Part shown: in pieces, positions 47,662 to 60,300 of the stretch
Position numbering within the stretch: position 1 is the stretch's first letter
Layout: each line of letters opens with the position of its first letter
From: Emydura subglobosa
Taxonomy: Eukaryota > Chordata > Testudines > Chelidae
Direction: 5' to 3'
Assembly: GCA_007922225.1 (NCBI GenBank)
Contig: ML680055.1
Span: forward strand, 5,076,047-5,140,046
DNA length: 64,000 nucleotides
Notes under the pieces: model-generated
Seen by the model: only the letters and a program-made list of their open reading frames with translations
What the model was told of the DNA's origin: nothing
Database searches by the model: none
Position numbers and translations under genes: made by a program

Positions 47662-48079
47662 TATTATTGTGCTTTCTGCCTACCTGTACTTTATCAACTT
47701 CTGTATTTTCTTCTTTACTAGGATAAAGATAATCCCCTTTAGTAAATCCTCCCCTAAGGGATGCCTTTGTCTGGATGTGCTCCTCGGTATCTGTTGGCTT
47801 TTCCCCCAGGCCTTACTTTAAAAAACTCCTCTACAATCTTTTTAATTTTACATGACAGCAATCTGGCTCCATTTTGGTTTAGGTGAAACCAATCCTTCCT
47901 GTATGTGCTCCTCCTTTCCCAAAAGGTTCACTAGTTCCTAATAAATCTAAATCCCGCCTCCAAACTCCATCATCTCATCACACATTGAGACCCCATACCT
48001 TCGCCTGTCTAATTGGCCCTGCACCTGGAACAAGCATTTCAGAGAATGCTGTCATCTAAATCCTGGACTTTAATCTTTT

Positions 48080-48700
48080 ACCTAGCAGCCTAAATTTGGC
48101 CTCCAGGGCCTCTCTCTTACCTTTCCCTATGTCACTTGTACCTACACATACAATGACCATCAGCTCCTCCCCAGCACTGCACATAAGTCTACTTCAATGT
48201 ATCGAGAGGTCCGTAACCTTCACAACCAGCCAACAATTCAGGTTGTTCAAGTCATCACAAATCCAACTATCAATATCTCTAATAGTTGAATCCTCCATTA
48301 CTATTACCTGTCTCTTCCTAATAACAGGGGCTTCCCCCGCAAAGAGGTATCCTCAGTGCAAGAAGATATGATGACATCATCTGTAGGGAAGATTCCAACT
48401 ATGGGATTGTTTTCCTCTGCTCCAGCTTGATGTTCTCCTTTTCCAAGACTTTCATCCTCCTCGACAGCACAGAAACTCTCAGACTAGGGGTGGGACTCCT
48501 CTACTGTGTCCCTGAAAGTCTTGTGTATGTACTTCGCTCTCCCTTAGCTCCTCCATTCAACCATTCTGGTCTCAAGGGCATGTACTTCGTTTCTGAGGAC
48601 CATGAGCTGCTTGCACCAAATGTACACATATGCCACCTGCCCACAAGGCAGGTAATCATATATGTTGCATCCAGTGCAATAAACTGGAGTGATAGTTAAT
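48080..48700 (-). pseudogene. CR1 ORF1 remnant
   Basis: On the minus strand, 48690 down to 48420 gives, across frame changes, YDYLPCGQVAYV, then KTFRDTVEESHP. Cys-rich and then heptad-like text is typical of the CR1 ORF1 protein (an N-terminal zinc-finger-like region followed by a coiled coil). ORF1 binds the element RNA. Several stops are present, and the 5' untranslated region is not visible beyond 48700. Confidence 0.6.
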
Positions 48701-50014
48701 GTAAGTGGAAACTGGGAATAGCTTTTTTTTTTTTTTTTTTTTAATATTTACTGAAGGGAGAAAAAATTATTTGGGACCATTAAATTGTGCACATAGCTAA
48801 CATGCAATTGTGTGGTCTTATTATGGCTTCCTTTGACCTCTCTCACCCTGCCTACGTATTATTTGATAAATTCATTTGTTGCATTCCATTTCAAATTAGA
48901 TTATAAGGTCTTTGAGGCCATTCCTACTGCACTGAATGCTTAACATTCAAACCTGGGAGCTGGCCTCTTTCTGCTGAATCTCACTGTTAACCCATGGATT
49001 GGGGAGGTGCAAGAGGCTTCAAAGTACATGCATTTTCTATTGAATCCCTATTAAGCCTATGTGCATGTCAAATGTTGAAATATACCAGATCTACATATTT
49101 TTTACTTGATATCCTTTGTCCGAAGATGTTTACCGATGGTGTGGGGATTTGCAGAGTTGTTTTCTTTCTCCTTTAGAACTCTGACAAATCTTTTAACACT
49201 TTTTAAGTGGTGAAGGTGATCTTCATCTCCTTTTTCAGGAGCCAGTACAGAAGACTTCAGAGATCATATTTTTCTTCCATCTGAGTATGATCCTTTCTTT
49301 AAAAATTTAAGAATTTGTATTTTTCTTATATCACAGAGATTTAGTTTGTTCATTTGTATTGCACATTGGATTCAGAGTGAGAGAAAGATGCATCCAGTAC
49401 TGTAGCGGTTGACATGGCAGCTGCCCACACTTCACTTATGACTGAAAAATCATTTCAGGATTTCTAACTTCTCTGTCCTGTCAGTTACAAAATGAATCCA
49501 ATAATTATTATATTGTATTCTGATTGAACCAAGAACTCAGGCACAGAGTACATTCTCTCATTTTGTTACCATCATGTCACCATGAAACTGACGCTCTTGG
49601 CTCTCCAAAAACTGATTTATTTCTATTATTTTTTATATGTTGTTATGGTCACACTGGATCCCACAGGCTATGGTATTTGTGTATTAACATCTGTATGCCT
49701 CAGCAGTAATACACACCAATCTAACACTTTCAGGGATTCTTGCATAGATGTTATTTGTGCCTATAAATATAGTTTACCCTCAAATTAACCTTGGAACACT
49801 GCTTTCAACCAGGAGCATAAGAGAACTAGATGCCCCTTAATACCCACCAGTGACATTCCTTGCTGTTGCAGAATGATCCACAAACCCTCCCCTCTACTAC
49901 ACATATACTTAGTTCAGAGACCAAGAATTAGCTTTATTTTCTTGACTTTAACGCTGGAAGATTCTTTCTGTAACTCTTTACACATTTTGACAGTACATGT
50001 TGAAAGTGAAAAAT
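48701..50014. other. Non-CR1 spacer between two CR1 parts
   Basis: It starts with a T22 run near 48722-48742. No element or gene is recognised. Confidence 0.4.
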
Positions 50015-51090
50015 TTTGAGGGTGTCAGCAAGCATGTGGACAAGGGTGATCCAGTTGATAGAGTGTACTTGGACTTTGAGAAAGCCTTAGACAAAGTCCC
50101 TCACCAAAGGCTCTTAAGCAAACTAAGCAGTCATCAGATAAGAGGGAAGGTCCTCTCTTGGTTCAGTATCTTCCTGGTTAAAAGATAGGAAACAAAGACA
50201 AGGAATAAATGATCAGTTTTCACAGGGGAGAGAGGTAAATAGTGGGGTCCTCCAAGGATCTGTAGTGGGACCAGTGCTGTTCAACATATTCATCAATAAT
50301 TTGAAAAAGGGGTAAAAAGTGTGGTGGCAAAGTTGGCAGACGATACAAAATTATTCAAGATAGATTCGTCCAAAACTGGCTGTGAAGAGTTACAAAGGGA
50401 TCTCACTAAATTGGGTGGCTGGGCAAGAAAATGGCAGATGAGTCCAGAATAGTACACAAAACATAGTTACTACTCTACATACAAAATGGGAACTAAATTA
50501 GCTGTAACCGCTCAAGAAAGAGATTTTGAAGGCATCCTGGACAGTGGAAGTCAATAAACTTAACAGAATGTTAGAAACCATTAGGAAAGGGATAGAAAAA
50601 ATGAGAGAAAATATAATGCAACTATATAAATCCACAGGATGCCCATACCTTGAATACTGCATGCAATTCTGTTTGCTTCATCTCAAAAGAGATACATTAT
50701 AATTGAAAAAAGTGCAGAGAAGGGCAAGAAAAATGATGAGGGGTATGGAACAGGGTCTATATGAAGACAGATTCAAAATACTGGGACTGTGCATCTTAGG
50801 AAAGCGAGGACTAGGGGGATTATGATAGAGGTTTGTAACATAATGAATGCTGTGGAGAAAGTGAATAAGGAAGTGTTATTACCCTTTCACATAAAACAAG
50901 ACCTAGAGGCCACCCAATGAAATTAATAGGCAGCAGGTTTAAAACAGGATTAAAACAAAGAATTACTGCTTCACACAGTGCACAAATTCATCTGTGCAAC
51001 TTGTTGCCAGACAACATTGTGAAGGCCAAAAGTATAACTTGGTTCAAAAAAGAATTGGATAAGTTCATGGAGGATAGATCCATCAATAGC
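50015..51090 (+). pseudogene. CR1 reverse transcriptase remnant
   Basis: Readable blocks are DRVYLDFEKALDKVPHQRLL, then NSGVLQGSVVGPVLFNIFIN, then the catalytic VAKLADDTKLF at 50324-50356 (LADD box at 50333-50344 with both aspartates kept), then GCPYLEYCMQF. The frame is broken at 50188 and at many later stops. Confidence 0.8.
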
Positions 51091-51298
51091 TATTAGTCAA
51101 GATGGTCAGGGCCTCAACCCCATGCTCTGGTGTCCCTAAACTTCTGACTGTTAGAAGCTGGGATTGGATGAGAGTGGATGGATCACTCGATAAATATCCC
51201 TGTTCTGTTCATTATCTCTTTAAAATTTGTCACTGGCCACTGTCAGAAGGCAGGACACTGGGCTAGTTGGACCATTGTTCTGATCCAGTATGGCAACA
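50015..51298 (+). mobile_element. CR1 LINE 3' half (RT and 3' end), plus strand
   Basis: It enters within the RT palm and runs to a CR1 3' end with GGCAGGACACTGGGCTAG, then GGACCATTGTTCTGATCC and AGTATGGCAA. This tail type differs from the TTCTATGA-ending copy at 11355, so the subfamily differs too. 5' truncated. Confidence 0.8.
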
Positions 51299-54200
51299 CA
51301 CTAAAAGTGAGTCTTGAGGAGAGAGGTAGTCCTTTGTGAATTTGTTTGGAAAGGGTATTCCATGAAAAGAGGACAACATGGAAAAAAAATCACAGAGATC
51401 TTTATGGGAGAAACAAAACACACTGCAAAGTCTAATATTTACTATTCCAAACTTCTTGCTTAGTGGCTTCCCACTGCAAGGTTTTACACTTTTGCATGTG
51501 ATCTGAATAGTGTCGCAAAGGATTTTGTGAGTCAAGTTTCAAGCGTATTGTTCCTATTATCTAGTTCCTTTTGACTTTCTGTTAAAGGGACACTGTCTAG
51601 AATGGTTAAACCAAAAATATTAGCTACAAGAGCATTTTGGATTACTTGTTCCTGCAGGGTATGGTAGTTTTTTTTCCTCTTTCTGTGTCTAATTATTTTA
51701 ATACTGTGAACAAGTAATATTATAAAGCTTAAAGATGAACTGCTGTAACAAAATGTGTTGGACCTTTAGAAGCAGGATTATTGCTTGGCACAAACTTATT
51801 AAAGCAAATAGATGTTCTGGGGTTCACAGGTCCCAGGAATCATGTGACTGTAGACAATAACAGAGACCTGCTGGCAAGCAGAAAACAAGATATAAAAGGC
51901 ACGTCCTCTTCCCCAGTGTGGAGAGGGATCTGGGTAGAGGAGCTTCTGCATCTTCTTCTTTGGGAGTCTTTCCAGTGACTGCGTCTGAGTGAGACAGGTG
52001 GTAATGCCATTCCATCAGAGGAGAAGGTAGGGAAGGATCCTGAGACGGGTGAGAAGAATCATGTGAGAAGGCCACAGAGGAAGCTTTAGAGGCAGGAGAT
52101 TAAGAAACTCTGGGGGAGAAGGTAAAATTTTGGATGACTATTTGTAGGTCCTGGCCTGAGTATATGTGCCTACTCATGTTCTTTAAGTTAAGTACATGCT
52201 TAAGTGCTTTGCTTGATCCGGACCAGAGTGCTTAGTTCCTTGCAGGATTGAGCCATAGGGCCTGATCCAAAGCACACTGAAATAAATGGAAATGCTCCCA
52301 GTGACTTCAGTTGGCTTTGAATCAGGTCCATAGTTCTGCACAAGTGAGGTGAAACATTACGTATAATAAAACTCATCCTCAAGTTCAGTGAGAAAAGTCA
52401 AGTTCAGTATTTTCTGTGGTCAGTAAAAAGAGAAGCCCTTTATTATGAAACTATTTTTAATGGAGCTTTGACATCAAAGATATTGCTCACTTTCATTAGC
52501 ATTAGAACTGGTATTTTTGCAAATGCCCTTCAGAGTTAGAAAAAATAGCATACTTGTTAGGTGAAAATTGATGAAACAGAACCATATTAAGGTTTAGCGC
52601 TATAAATTTCTAATTGTGTGAAAAATAGCACACAGCACATGGGACTTAGGAGAGAAATAATTGAGGATACTTTAAAAAGAGTATATTGGGATATTTATTG
52701 TTGTAGGGACATTTGGAATAGGTTATAAGCATGTTTATATCAAACAGATTTTTATAATGGGAAGTTGAACCAGAATCTAATGAAGCATGGGGGGAGGGGT
52801 GTGGGGAGTGAGGAGGTGAGAGGAAAAAGCACTTCCTGGTAAAGTGATTAGTTGGTGAAATAAATATATTAACTAGAACTAATGTTATCACCAATAGGTC
52901 TTTGAAAGGATAAAATGACTGAATTGCCACTCTGAGTAATGTCATAACAGTACCACTATCATTGTATTGGCTTTATTCCAGGTGTCTAAAAGCTCCACAG
53001 TGCTAAGCAGCTAAATGCCAAGACATGCGGAGTTGGGACTAACATTGTCTACCAAAGGCACCATATAAAAATCTATTTTTTTGACACAGTCTATCTTCAG
53101 TCACTTCATCAACATTTAATACAAATCCATCACGTATTTCAAAAGAGGCAAATAAATTTTACACCCTACAGAATAGGGGAGAGAGAGAATCAGAGATAGT
53201 GTTGCATTCAGCTTGTTAAATGTGTGTGGCATTAAGATAATGGGGTGCATTATGAGAACATAACAATAGAAAAAGAAAAACTGGAAAAAGGGAGGAGAAA
53301 AACAAAACAAACACCATAACTGCACCTTGTGCAGTAGCACTTTTCCATGAGCCTGTAGGGTTTTCTTCTGATGACGCCTCCTCTAACTCAGTGTAGCAAG
53401 GCAGTGGTTGATGCACTTTCAGAAGCTGTGACATAAAAAACTTTGAAGTGGGAGAGAAGCCCCTCCCACAAGGGCAGAGTCTTTTCCAAAAACATCAGCA
53501 AAACACTGCAGCTCTTAGTGAGGCATTCAAGACTGAGGTGATTTCTGCTAGGGGTGCAAAAGACAAAAACAGCCTGTTTCGCCTACCCAAAGCAGAGGGA
53601 AGCTCACCCATATGAAAGGAGATTCTTCGCAAAGGAGCCTGTCTCTGAGGAAGAGGTACTTCAAGAATTCCGTAAGGTAAAGAGTCGTAACTATCAACCC
53701 CACACCCTTTTTTCCATGGTGCTTCAGTGGACCAGTAAGTTCTTCCTGCCAGCTAACTCTTATCAGGAGGCTTAATCTCTCCTCTCAGGCTCCTTCCTCT
53801 ATTTCCAGACATTTATGTGGGGTGAATGCAAATCTTCCTCTTAGTAAAAAGATCTTTCAGTCACTGCTGCCCTCTTGGGTTTTTGTGGTCTGTCTGATGA
53901 TCTACAGCTCAGACGAGGGAGTTGTGTCCTGAGACTGAAAATGAGGAATGCCTGAGAAATACTTAGCAGGGTATCTCAAGAGAATTAAGAATACTTGCTG
54001 AGGCAAGGGTTTTTGTAGTATTCACTCTGAGTGCATACCACCTTCCAACAGATCAGTGAAACTAACTCTCTCTCTCCTGAGGTCATTTGTGTGTGTGGTT
54101 TTTTTGTTTTTGTTTCCCCCTAAATCTGCTCATGGACAATATGTGCTCCCACAAGACTTTAGAAACAAGTAACGCTTCTCCCCTTGAGTAGATTCCATGG

Positions 54201-55629
54201 TTATGGCTTCCTCAAAAAAAAAAAAAAAAAAAAAAACCCCACACCCACAAGCATTGCTATGGATTCTAACAATTTAAAAGATCCCTAAGTGAGAAAGAGG
54301 GAGTTGATTATGTGCTTCCAAGTTAATTATTTGCTGGCTGGATGAGTTGCAAGAGTTACAGTTAAAGACCATGGGATGTCCATCTTCCTTTCATCTGTGA
54401 GTTTTTACTAAGGCTTTCTAATATGCCTTTAGCTCAACTGTTTTTTTTTTTTTTTAAATCAACTAGGACTCTGCAAATCTGAAACTTTATATAAAAGAAC
54501 ATAAGATGCTTCAAAAAGCCATTATAGTCAGAAAATGGCTTGCATATACATAGAAAATGTGATCATGTAATTAAAGACTCACATAATGCATACTCACAAG
54601 GGGACTGAATTAGTTCTGGCGATTCCTAACTTTTGATTGATTGATTTGACTTTTGTAACCTTTTAACATAGTCATTCTTTTAACATAGGTTTTTTTTAAA
54701 ATGGAATTTTCTAGGGTTTTTTTAAATAAGAAAATTGGAAAAACAGTTCCATTATGTGGAACAGTGTTGACCCTCACATGGTGCATTAACAGTTAAAATC
54801 CTGAGATGCACAGCACAGACCTCTACCGTTTAAGTTGAGTATTGGCTAGCTGTAGTAGGCTATTAAGCCTTGTGTGGACAAGACAATGGAAGGGAACGAG
54901 ACACACACTTTGCCAGGGGGTTTCATAGCTATTTGTTAGGCAGCAGAGGAGTGTTCAGACTTGGAAATTCTGGGTTTTATTCAAAGATATGAAGAGTGTG
55001 AGCCTGTGGTTACCAACCTGTCTGCCTCATCACCCAGCTCCTGTCCAATTCTCCCCACCCAATTCTTATCCCCCCTCTGCTTCTGGCCCTCTCCTTCTCT
55101 TCTTTTCTCTCTCTGTGTTCTGGCATCTTTCCCTTTCACTAGTTCCTAGAAGCCTGCATTTCAGCTTCACTTTCTCTCTTACTTTTAGTTTTGGGGTCTT
55201 TTCATAAAAATTAGAATAATGTGATGGATTCAACTACTTGGATACCTCTTAGATCCCTTTCCATTCCCTTCATAGCTGATGTTAAAATTACAAATATATT
55301 GAAGGTAATCAATCTACTTTCTTAATGCATGAGAGAGAAGGTGGTTGAGGCAATATCTTTAATTGGATTTAATGCTTGGTAATTTTATCACTTTTCAGTT
55401 TTCTTAGTGGAGGTCAGATCTGTCTGTCTGAAGGGATTTTTAGATACAAAATGTGGATTCATGTGGTTATTTTAATGATTATAAAACCCGTATTGAAAAA
55501 GGATGGGAAATTGTTTAATCTCTGACCTATAATTTTATTAGCATAAATCACATATTTAAACTTGATGGCCACTGCAGTTATAAACTCAGTAATGCCAGTT
55601 TTAATGGCATTAAAATTAATTTTAAAAAT
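51299..55629. other. Non-coding stretch with one mini-element
   Basis: It holds the palindromic element at 52258-52329 and an A-run at about 54214-54235. The 73-codon frame at 53554-53775 is not recognised. Confidence 0.4.
52258..52329. mobile_element. 72-bp palindromic mini-element with ATA duplication
   Basis: GGGCCTGATCCAAAG at 52258 pairs with CTTTGAATCAGGTCC ending at 52329, and the pairing extends through the ACTGAA/TTCAGT words. ATA flanks both ends (52255-52257 and 52330-52332), fitting a 3-bp TWA duplication. Words of this type recur widely in bird and turtle genomes. Confidence 0.6.
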
Positions 55630-56632
55630 TAAAAATTCTGTGCACCATATTTTAAATTCTGCAAAATTCTGCATGTTTTATTTGTCAAAGTAACACAATA
55701 TAATCATACTGGTTTCAATTATTTTGAAATGTATTTAAAAATAAATGTCAGCAAGTATGTCTGTAACAGTGCAGACAATATTTTTTGAGAAACAGATTCC
55801 TTATTAGGCATGTTAATACAGAACTTTGAGTAAAAATTCCTTTACACTACAATACAGAAACATATCTCCACCCCGCAGAAGCAGTGCGTAGGCTTGGGAG
55901 AGTCGGGAAACAGAGGACCTGAGGGAGAGGGAAATAACTGCTGGAAGGAACCTGGGAGTGAACCTGGAGGGTTGTTGGGTGTGCGTGGGAGAAGTATGGA
56001 ACATTTGAGCGAGGGACTGGGATTATTAGGGAGATGGAGAGCTCCCCCGTACAGATACTGGCTGACCTCTAGCCTCTCCCATTCAGTCAGGCACATCCAA
56101 ACCTGTCCGTGTGTGTCCCAGCACCCCTCCTCCCGCCATCCACATGTGGCCCTAAACCTCTCTCACTCCGCTCCCATGTTTCCCTGCACCTGCCCCCCAC
56201 TCCCATGTGTCCCTACACCCCCACTCCCATTCAGTCCCTAGCTCAATGTGGTCACCCCATTGGCTCCTGTGCCTCCACCCCAGTCTGTCCCCCCCACTAG
56301 CCATTCTGAACTCTAGTCTATGTGACCCCCCACCTCCCGAAGCGCTGTGTGCTTCACTTTGTCCGTCCCCCAATTATTCTATTCCTCTTCACCTGGCCGC
56401 ACAGGCAAGGTGCTATGAGGAAGGCAGCTACTGCCTCCTCCCTCTCCATAGCTGGTTGCTCCGGCCCTGAGCTGGCTGCCCTCTCTTCTGGTGTCGCAGT
56501 AACCCACGGTGGGCAAAAGGTATAATTGCAGCGCCTCCTGGCAGAATCTATTTTCTGCGGGGTGGGGGAGGGGAATCTATGGGGAACATGAATTCTGTGC
56601 TTCTGCACTGGTGCAGAATTCTCCTAGGAGTA
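55630..56632. mobile_element. Nonautonomous element, about 1 kb, with C-rich centre
   Basis: The left end near 55635 contains AAATTCTGTGCACCA and AAATTCTGCATG. The right end contains GAATTCTGTGCTTCTGCAC, then GCAGAATTCTCCTAGGAGTA, ending about 56632. The two share AATTCTG(T/C)G-type words in inverted context. The interior switches from AT-rich (to about 55860) to a strongly C-rich plus strand (about 56100-56400). The right-end sequence is a common turtle repeat as I recall. It is probably a nonautonomous DNA transposon. The superfamily and target duplication are not determined. Confidence 0.5.
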
Positions 56633-58078
56633 GCATGTGTTCTAAATGCTTGTATTCTTAGAAGGTTTCATTTGTTACCCATTCCACCTGGCTGTCAACA
56701 CTTGCCTTTTATACATATTATTCTGTATGTTTTAATACTAATTAATATACTTTTACTAGAAAAGTTATGATAGATGGTATAATTGAGATTAATATAAATT
56801 GGTTTACTGGTTTAGATGATTATAAATACTGTTGTTTGACCAAAAAATTAAGGTGGTTTGTTGGGTGTTTTTCAACAAATACGTTTGTGTGGAAGCTACT
56901 AAATGCTTTTAGGGGTGTTGTCAACTGTAATTGTTTGACACTATATACAATTTTTGTTTGGATGGGTATATGCTGTAGGCAATAGCTCTGTAACTATGAA
57001 ATGGTTTTCAAGTTAGAGACTTACTCATTGAACAGATTTTACTGGAGATATGAGCAGTTCGTAAACAGAAAAACTTCATGACTACTAACAGTATTTTTCA
57101 AGATCTAACTATGTATATCTTTTACAAGTTCTGTTTAAACAGTCTGTGAGAGTGCCATCTGGTGACTCCCAACAACCAATTTATAGAAGAAAAAGTAAAC
57201 ATAATTTTTTACAAATAATAGGGATTAGAAATTTCCTAACTACATATTTCAGAAAATTGCTTTTCAAGTTCAAACCACATTAAAATATGAACTTAACACA
57301 TGTTTTATACGTGCAGTCTCAGATGGCTTTTTGCTATGGCCAGTATGAATAACATATCAATGTTTGTGCCTATTGGTTTCTCTTTTGATTCTTTTGGTGT
57401 GACCAAGGTGGTGTAAGCTTTCCTGGTAAACAAAAGTGACGTATTGTCTGGAAATAGAATTTCTTGAGTTGTACGTAGAACCATATGGATTAAAATTTAC
57501 CTCCTGCAAATTTCCATGATTACATCTAAACATTCCTGTTTCCTCTGTACCAGATAGTATTTCAGTATGTGTAACTTGGCTTTAAATAGGATTAGGCCAC
57601 CACTGACCACCATGATTTAGCATGTCTACTCTCTTTTCCTAGAGAAAAGGCACAGTGTTCATATAATGTCTGGATTAGTGGACCTGTTTAGCCTTAAGCT
57701 TTTCCAACATTAATGATTTTTGGGTTCAACTGCTGATTTTTGGAAGGCAAAATGAAACACCACCGTGATTCAGTAGTGGAGGTGATCCTATGCTATCATA
57801 TTTGTTATACTCCCAAAGGGAAAGGTACAAGTGTCAGTGTCTCTGCAATCTGCTTGGAGTTTACTAATATGCACTTTCAGTCTATATTTTTTCTTTTTGA
57901 CCATTTGATTTTAGGTTACAGGACTAGATGTCATGAAACAAAATCATAGTCATGGGCATCTATAGTATCCCCTGTAAATTTTATTGGAGATCATTCCTGA
58001 CACCATCTCCTTAGGTAATCTGTGTTGAGCAAAGTTCCTTTGTGCTTAGCAGTAGGTTTCAAAGTTTGTGTTTCTTTG
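56633..58078. other. AT-rich non-coding stretch
   Basis: No repeat family, gene or RNA is recognised. Confidence 0.35.
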
Positions 58079-58265
58079 GCATGGTCTACACTACTGCCGG
58101 CAGTAGCTAAGAGAGACACAAACTACAGAACGTAGATTGTGTATCTCCTGTCGACGTACTTATGTTCACAGAGCGCGATATCTTACTCCTTTGAGAGAGG
58201 TGGATTACTGGCATCAGCCGAAGAGCCCATCTGCGATTTACTGAGCGAGTCTCCACTACCCGCTG
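58079..58265 (+). mobile_element. Harbinger-type MITE fragment, left end
   Basis: GGCATGGTCTACACTACTGC resembles the Harbinger terminal motif. It is followed by GC-containing text (GTCGACGTACTTATGTTC, GAGCGCGATAT) of a kind seen in turtle MITEs. No matching right end was found, so the boundary is approximate. Confidence 0.4.
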
Positions 58266-59039
58266 AATCGATCACCAAGGTAGATGGCAATCTAGACATC
58301 CTCCTGAATGGCGCTGCACAGAAGATACAGGAGAAGGTTGGAGATAATGGTAGCCACTGTTCTTCTGCCTGGATTCTAGGCTGTTGTGGGACCAAAACAT
58401 CTCCCTGGCATAAATGAGAGCAAACGTGGGTGGGGCTCATAGCTTCTCTCTGGCTGCTTATAGGCTGCACTGTAACCCAGAATCAATATGGCACTGAGTG
58501 CCATGTGCATGTCTCCTCTCACTCCTACCCCTGGCATGTCCAGTATTTTGGGACCTGCAAATAGGGAGCAGCATAGATACACTTATATTAGTCTAATGCT
58601 GCTTCTGTGCCAGGGGAATTTTCTCCCAGTCCATTGTGGCTTCTTTTTTAGCTCTTACACAACTCACAATACAGGGGTGAGATGGACAAGAATCAGCTCT
58701 AGCAACTGAAATAATTCACTACATGTACATAATTTTCATTATCCAGCATCTGTTCTGGGTAAGACATGAAGAAGGATCATGAGCTTCTTATAATTTGACA
58801 TGAGATGCTGTGAGGAAACTGGATTTTACGGAGCTGCCTCTTGAAGACAAAGCAGCAGATCTCTGCCTCTACACTTACATTTCTTTACTCTCTTGAATTA
58901 ATACTCTGTTATTTTAGGCCTTGGTGATCATGTTGTCGCAAGTTTTTCACATTAAAATCAGATCATCAATAACACTTATTTCCTTGTGGAAATGTCCACT
59001 ATTCTGTGCCATGTGGCAGATGCATTTTTTCCCCCAACA
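58266..59039. other. Non-coding stretch
   Basis: Possible internal continuation of the preceding element to about 58480. Beyond that nothing is recognised. Confidence 0.35.
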
Positions 59040-60300
59040 TCAGTGATGATTTCCATCTATATGAATTGCTAAGGATCTTAGCTGCATTAGTTCTGTCATT
59101 TTCTTGTCTGTCATAGATAAACAGGACATGAATAAATTAACTTTTTCTTCACATGTCTCTACCATACTTTGCTTCCCCACCAGACATAATCTCTTTGGGG
59201 TGTTAGCAGATATTACAATCTTTCCTGTCTTGAGTTTAACCACTGTATGATAATTAGTGCAAGTGCAATATCATTCAAAGTAGCACTGCAGCATGGATTT
59301 TCCTATGCTTGCCTGCAAAAGACATACTGCAGTGTGGCTTGGCTACCGTATGTATACTGATGAAGTAATTGAGTACTCTGATTATCTTTATTACAGTAAG
59401 AGATCTTTTAGACGTATAAATTTAACAAAGTAAACTAACATCTTTAATATCTTTTCTAGCTCATAATGATTCTTTGGTGGCTGAAAGTCTGTAATTGAAG
59501 TCACTTTTGTAGAGTTTGGCTTGAAACCTTTAATTGAGTTACTCTGGTAATGAATTTTTTTATTTAACTTTTGACTTCCTTTTACGTAGATTTCTGGAGC
59601 ATGGAACTTAGGTTGGCACGTTCTTATGTAGTAGATCAAGACACCAGTATGTCATCCACAATGGCTGTTTAACTCCTTAAAGGCTGGCAAAAGTATTGTT
59701 TACTTTCTTTTGAAACACTAAAGGATAAACATGTGAATCTGTGTGGTATTAAACATGTCTAGCAATAAACTCTGTGAACTTTCTTCATCTAATTTGATCT
59801 GCAGATTTTCAGGCCTGGCAACCAGTCCACTGAAAAACTTGACATCAGCTGATTTGCTTTCTAAATTATCAACTAGTCTATTGTTACATTGCAGCAGTCA
59901 TGAGCAGTCTATTTATTATATTAGATAATTATGAGATTATTGTCCTGAATGTGCTTAAAACACACAATAGGTGCCAGTTAATGGAACAGCAGTTTTTATA
60001 AATTGTAAAAATGAATAAATGAATATGAAGAAATGTAAGAATTAGGTAATGCTTTCTCAGTTACCTTGTTCAAATCTTCTAGATCAAAGCATAATTTCAC
60101 TGTTTTGTTAGCAATAGCTTTGTGTCTATGAAACTTGCTTCAACATTGGACAATTTTTTTTTGCACCATTTGGATATTTGTCAGAGTTTGACTAAGCTTT
60201 TTGCTTTGCATTTTAAATTTTGTACTGGCTTAGTAAATGGTAGTTACGTGATATTATTTTTGGTTCTCTGACTGAGTCTCATCCCCTGTGCGCAGAAGAA
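59040..60300 (-). pseudogene. Ty3/Gypsy-like pol remnant
   Basis: On the minus strand, about 60120-60060 reads KLCFDLEDLNKVTEKALP, which fits the RT motif (L.(I/F)C.D...LN.....) of LTR retrotransposons. Then 59639-59391 includes STKVTSITDFQPPKNHYELE, then MLVYFVKFI, matching the RT-connection block (P...K...I..F..P.....L..FL....Y..KFI). Finally 59243-59040 begins VKLKTGKIVISANTPKRL, close to the end of the RNase H region. The order RT, connection, RNase H is correct for gypsy-type pol. The YXDD box and integrase cannot be found, and stops are frequent. No LTRs were identified. Confidence 0.5.

Larger units (their letters stand above)
46880..48700 (-). mobile_element. CR1 LINE 5' half (ORF1 and endonuclease), minus strand
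   Basis: Read from 48700 downward, this copy has the ORF1 N-terminal region, a spacer and the C-terminal part of the ORF2 endonuclease, ending near 46880 before the RT. The RT and 3' end are absent. A plus-strand copy with only the RT and 3' end begins 1.3 kb away at about 50015. Confidence 0.75.

Noticed and set aside
55894..56608. Cluster of open frames on both strands
   Set aside because: They follow the C-rich composition of a nonautonomous element and overlap in opposite directions.
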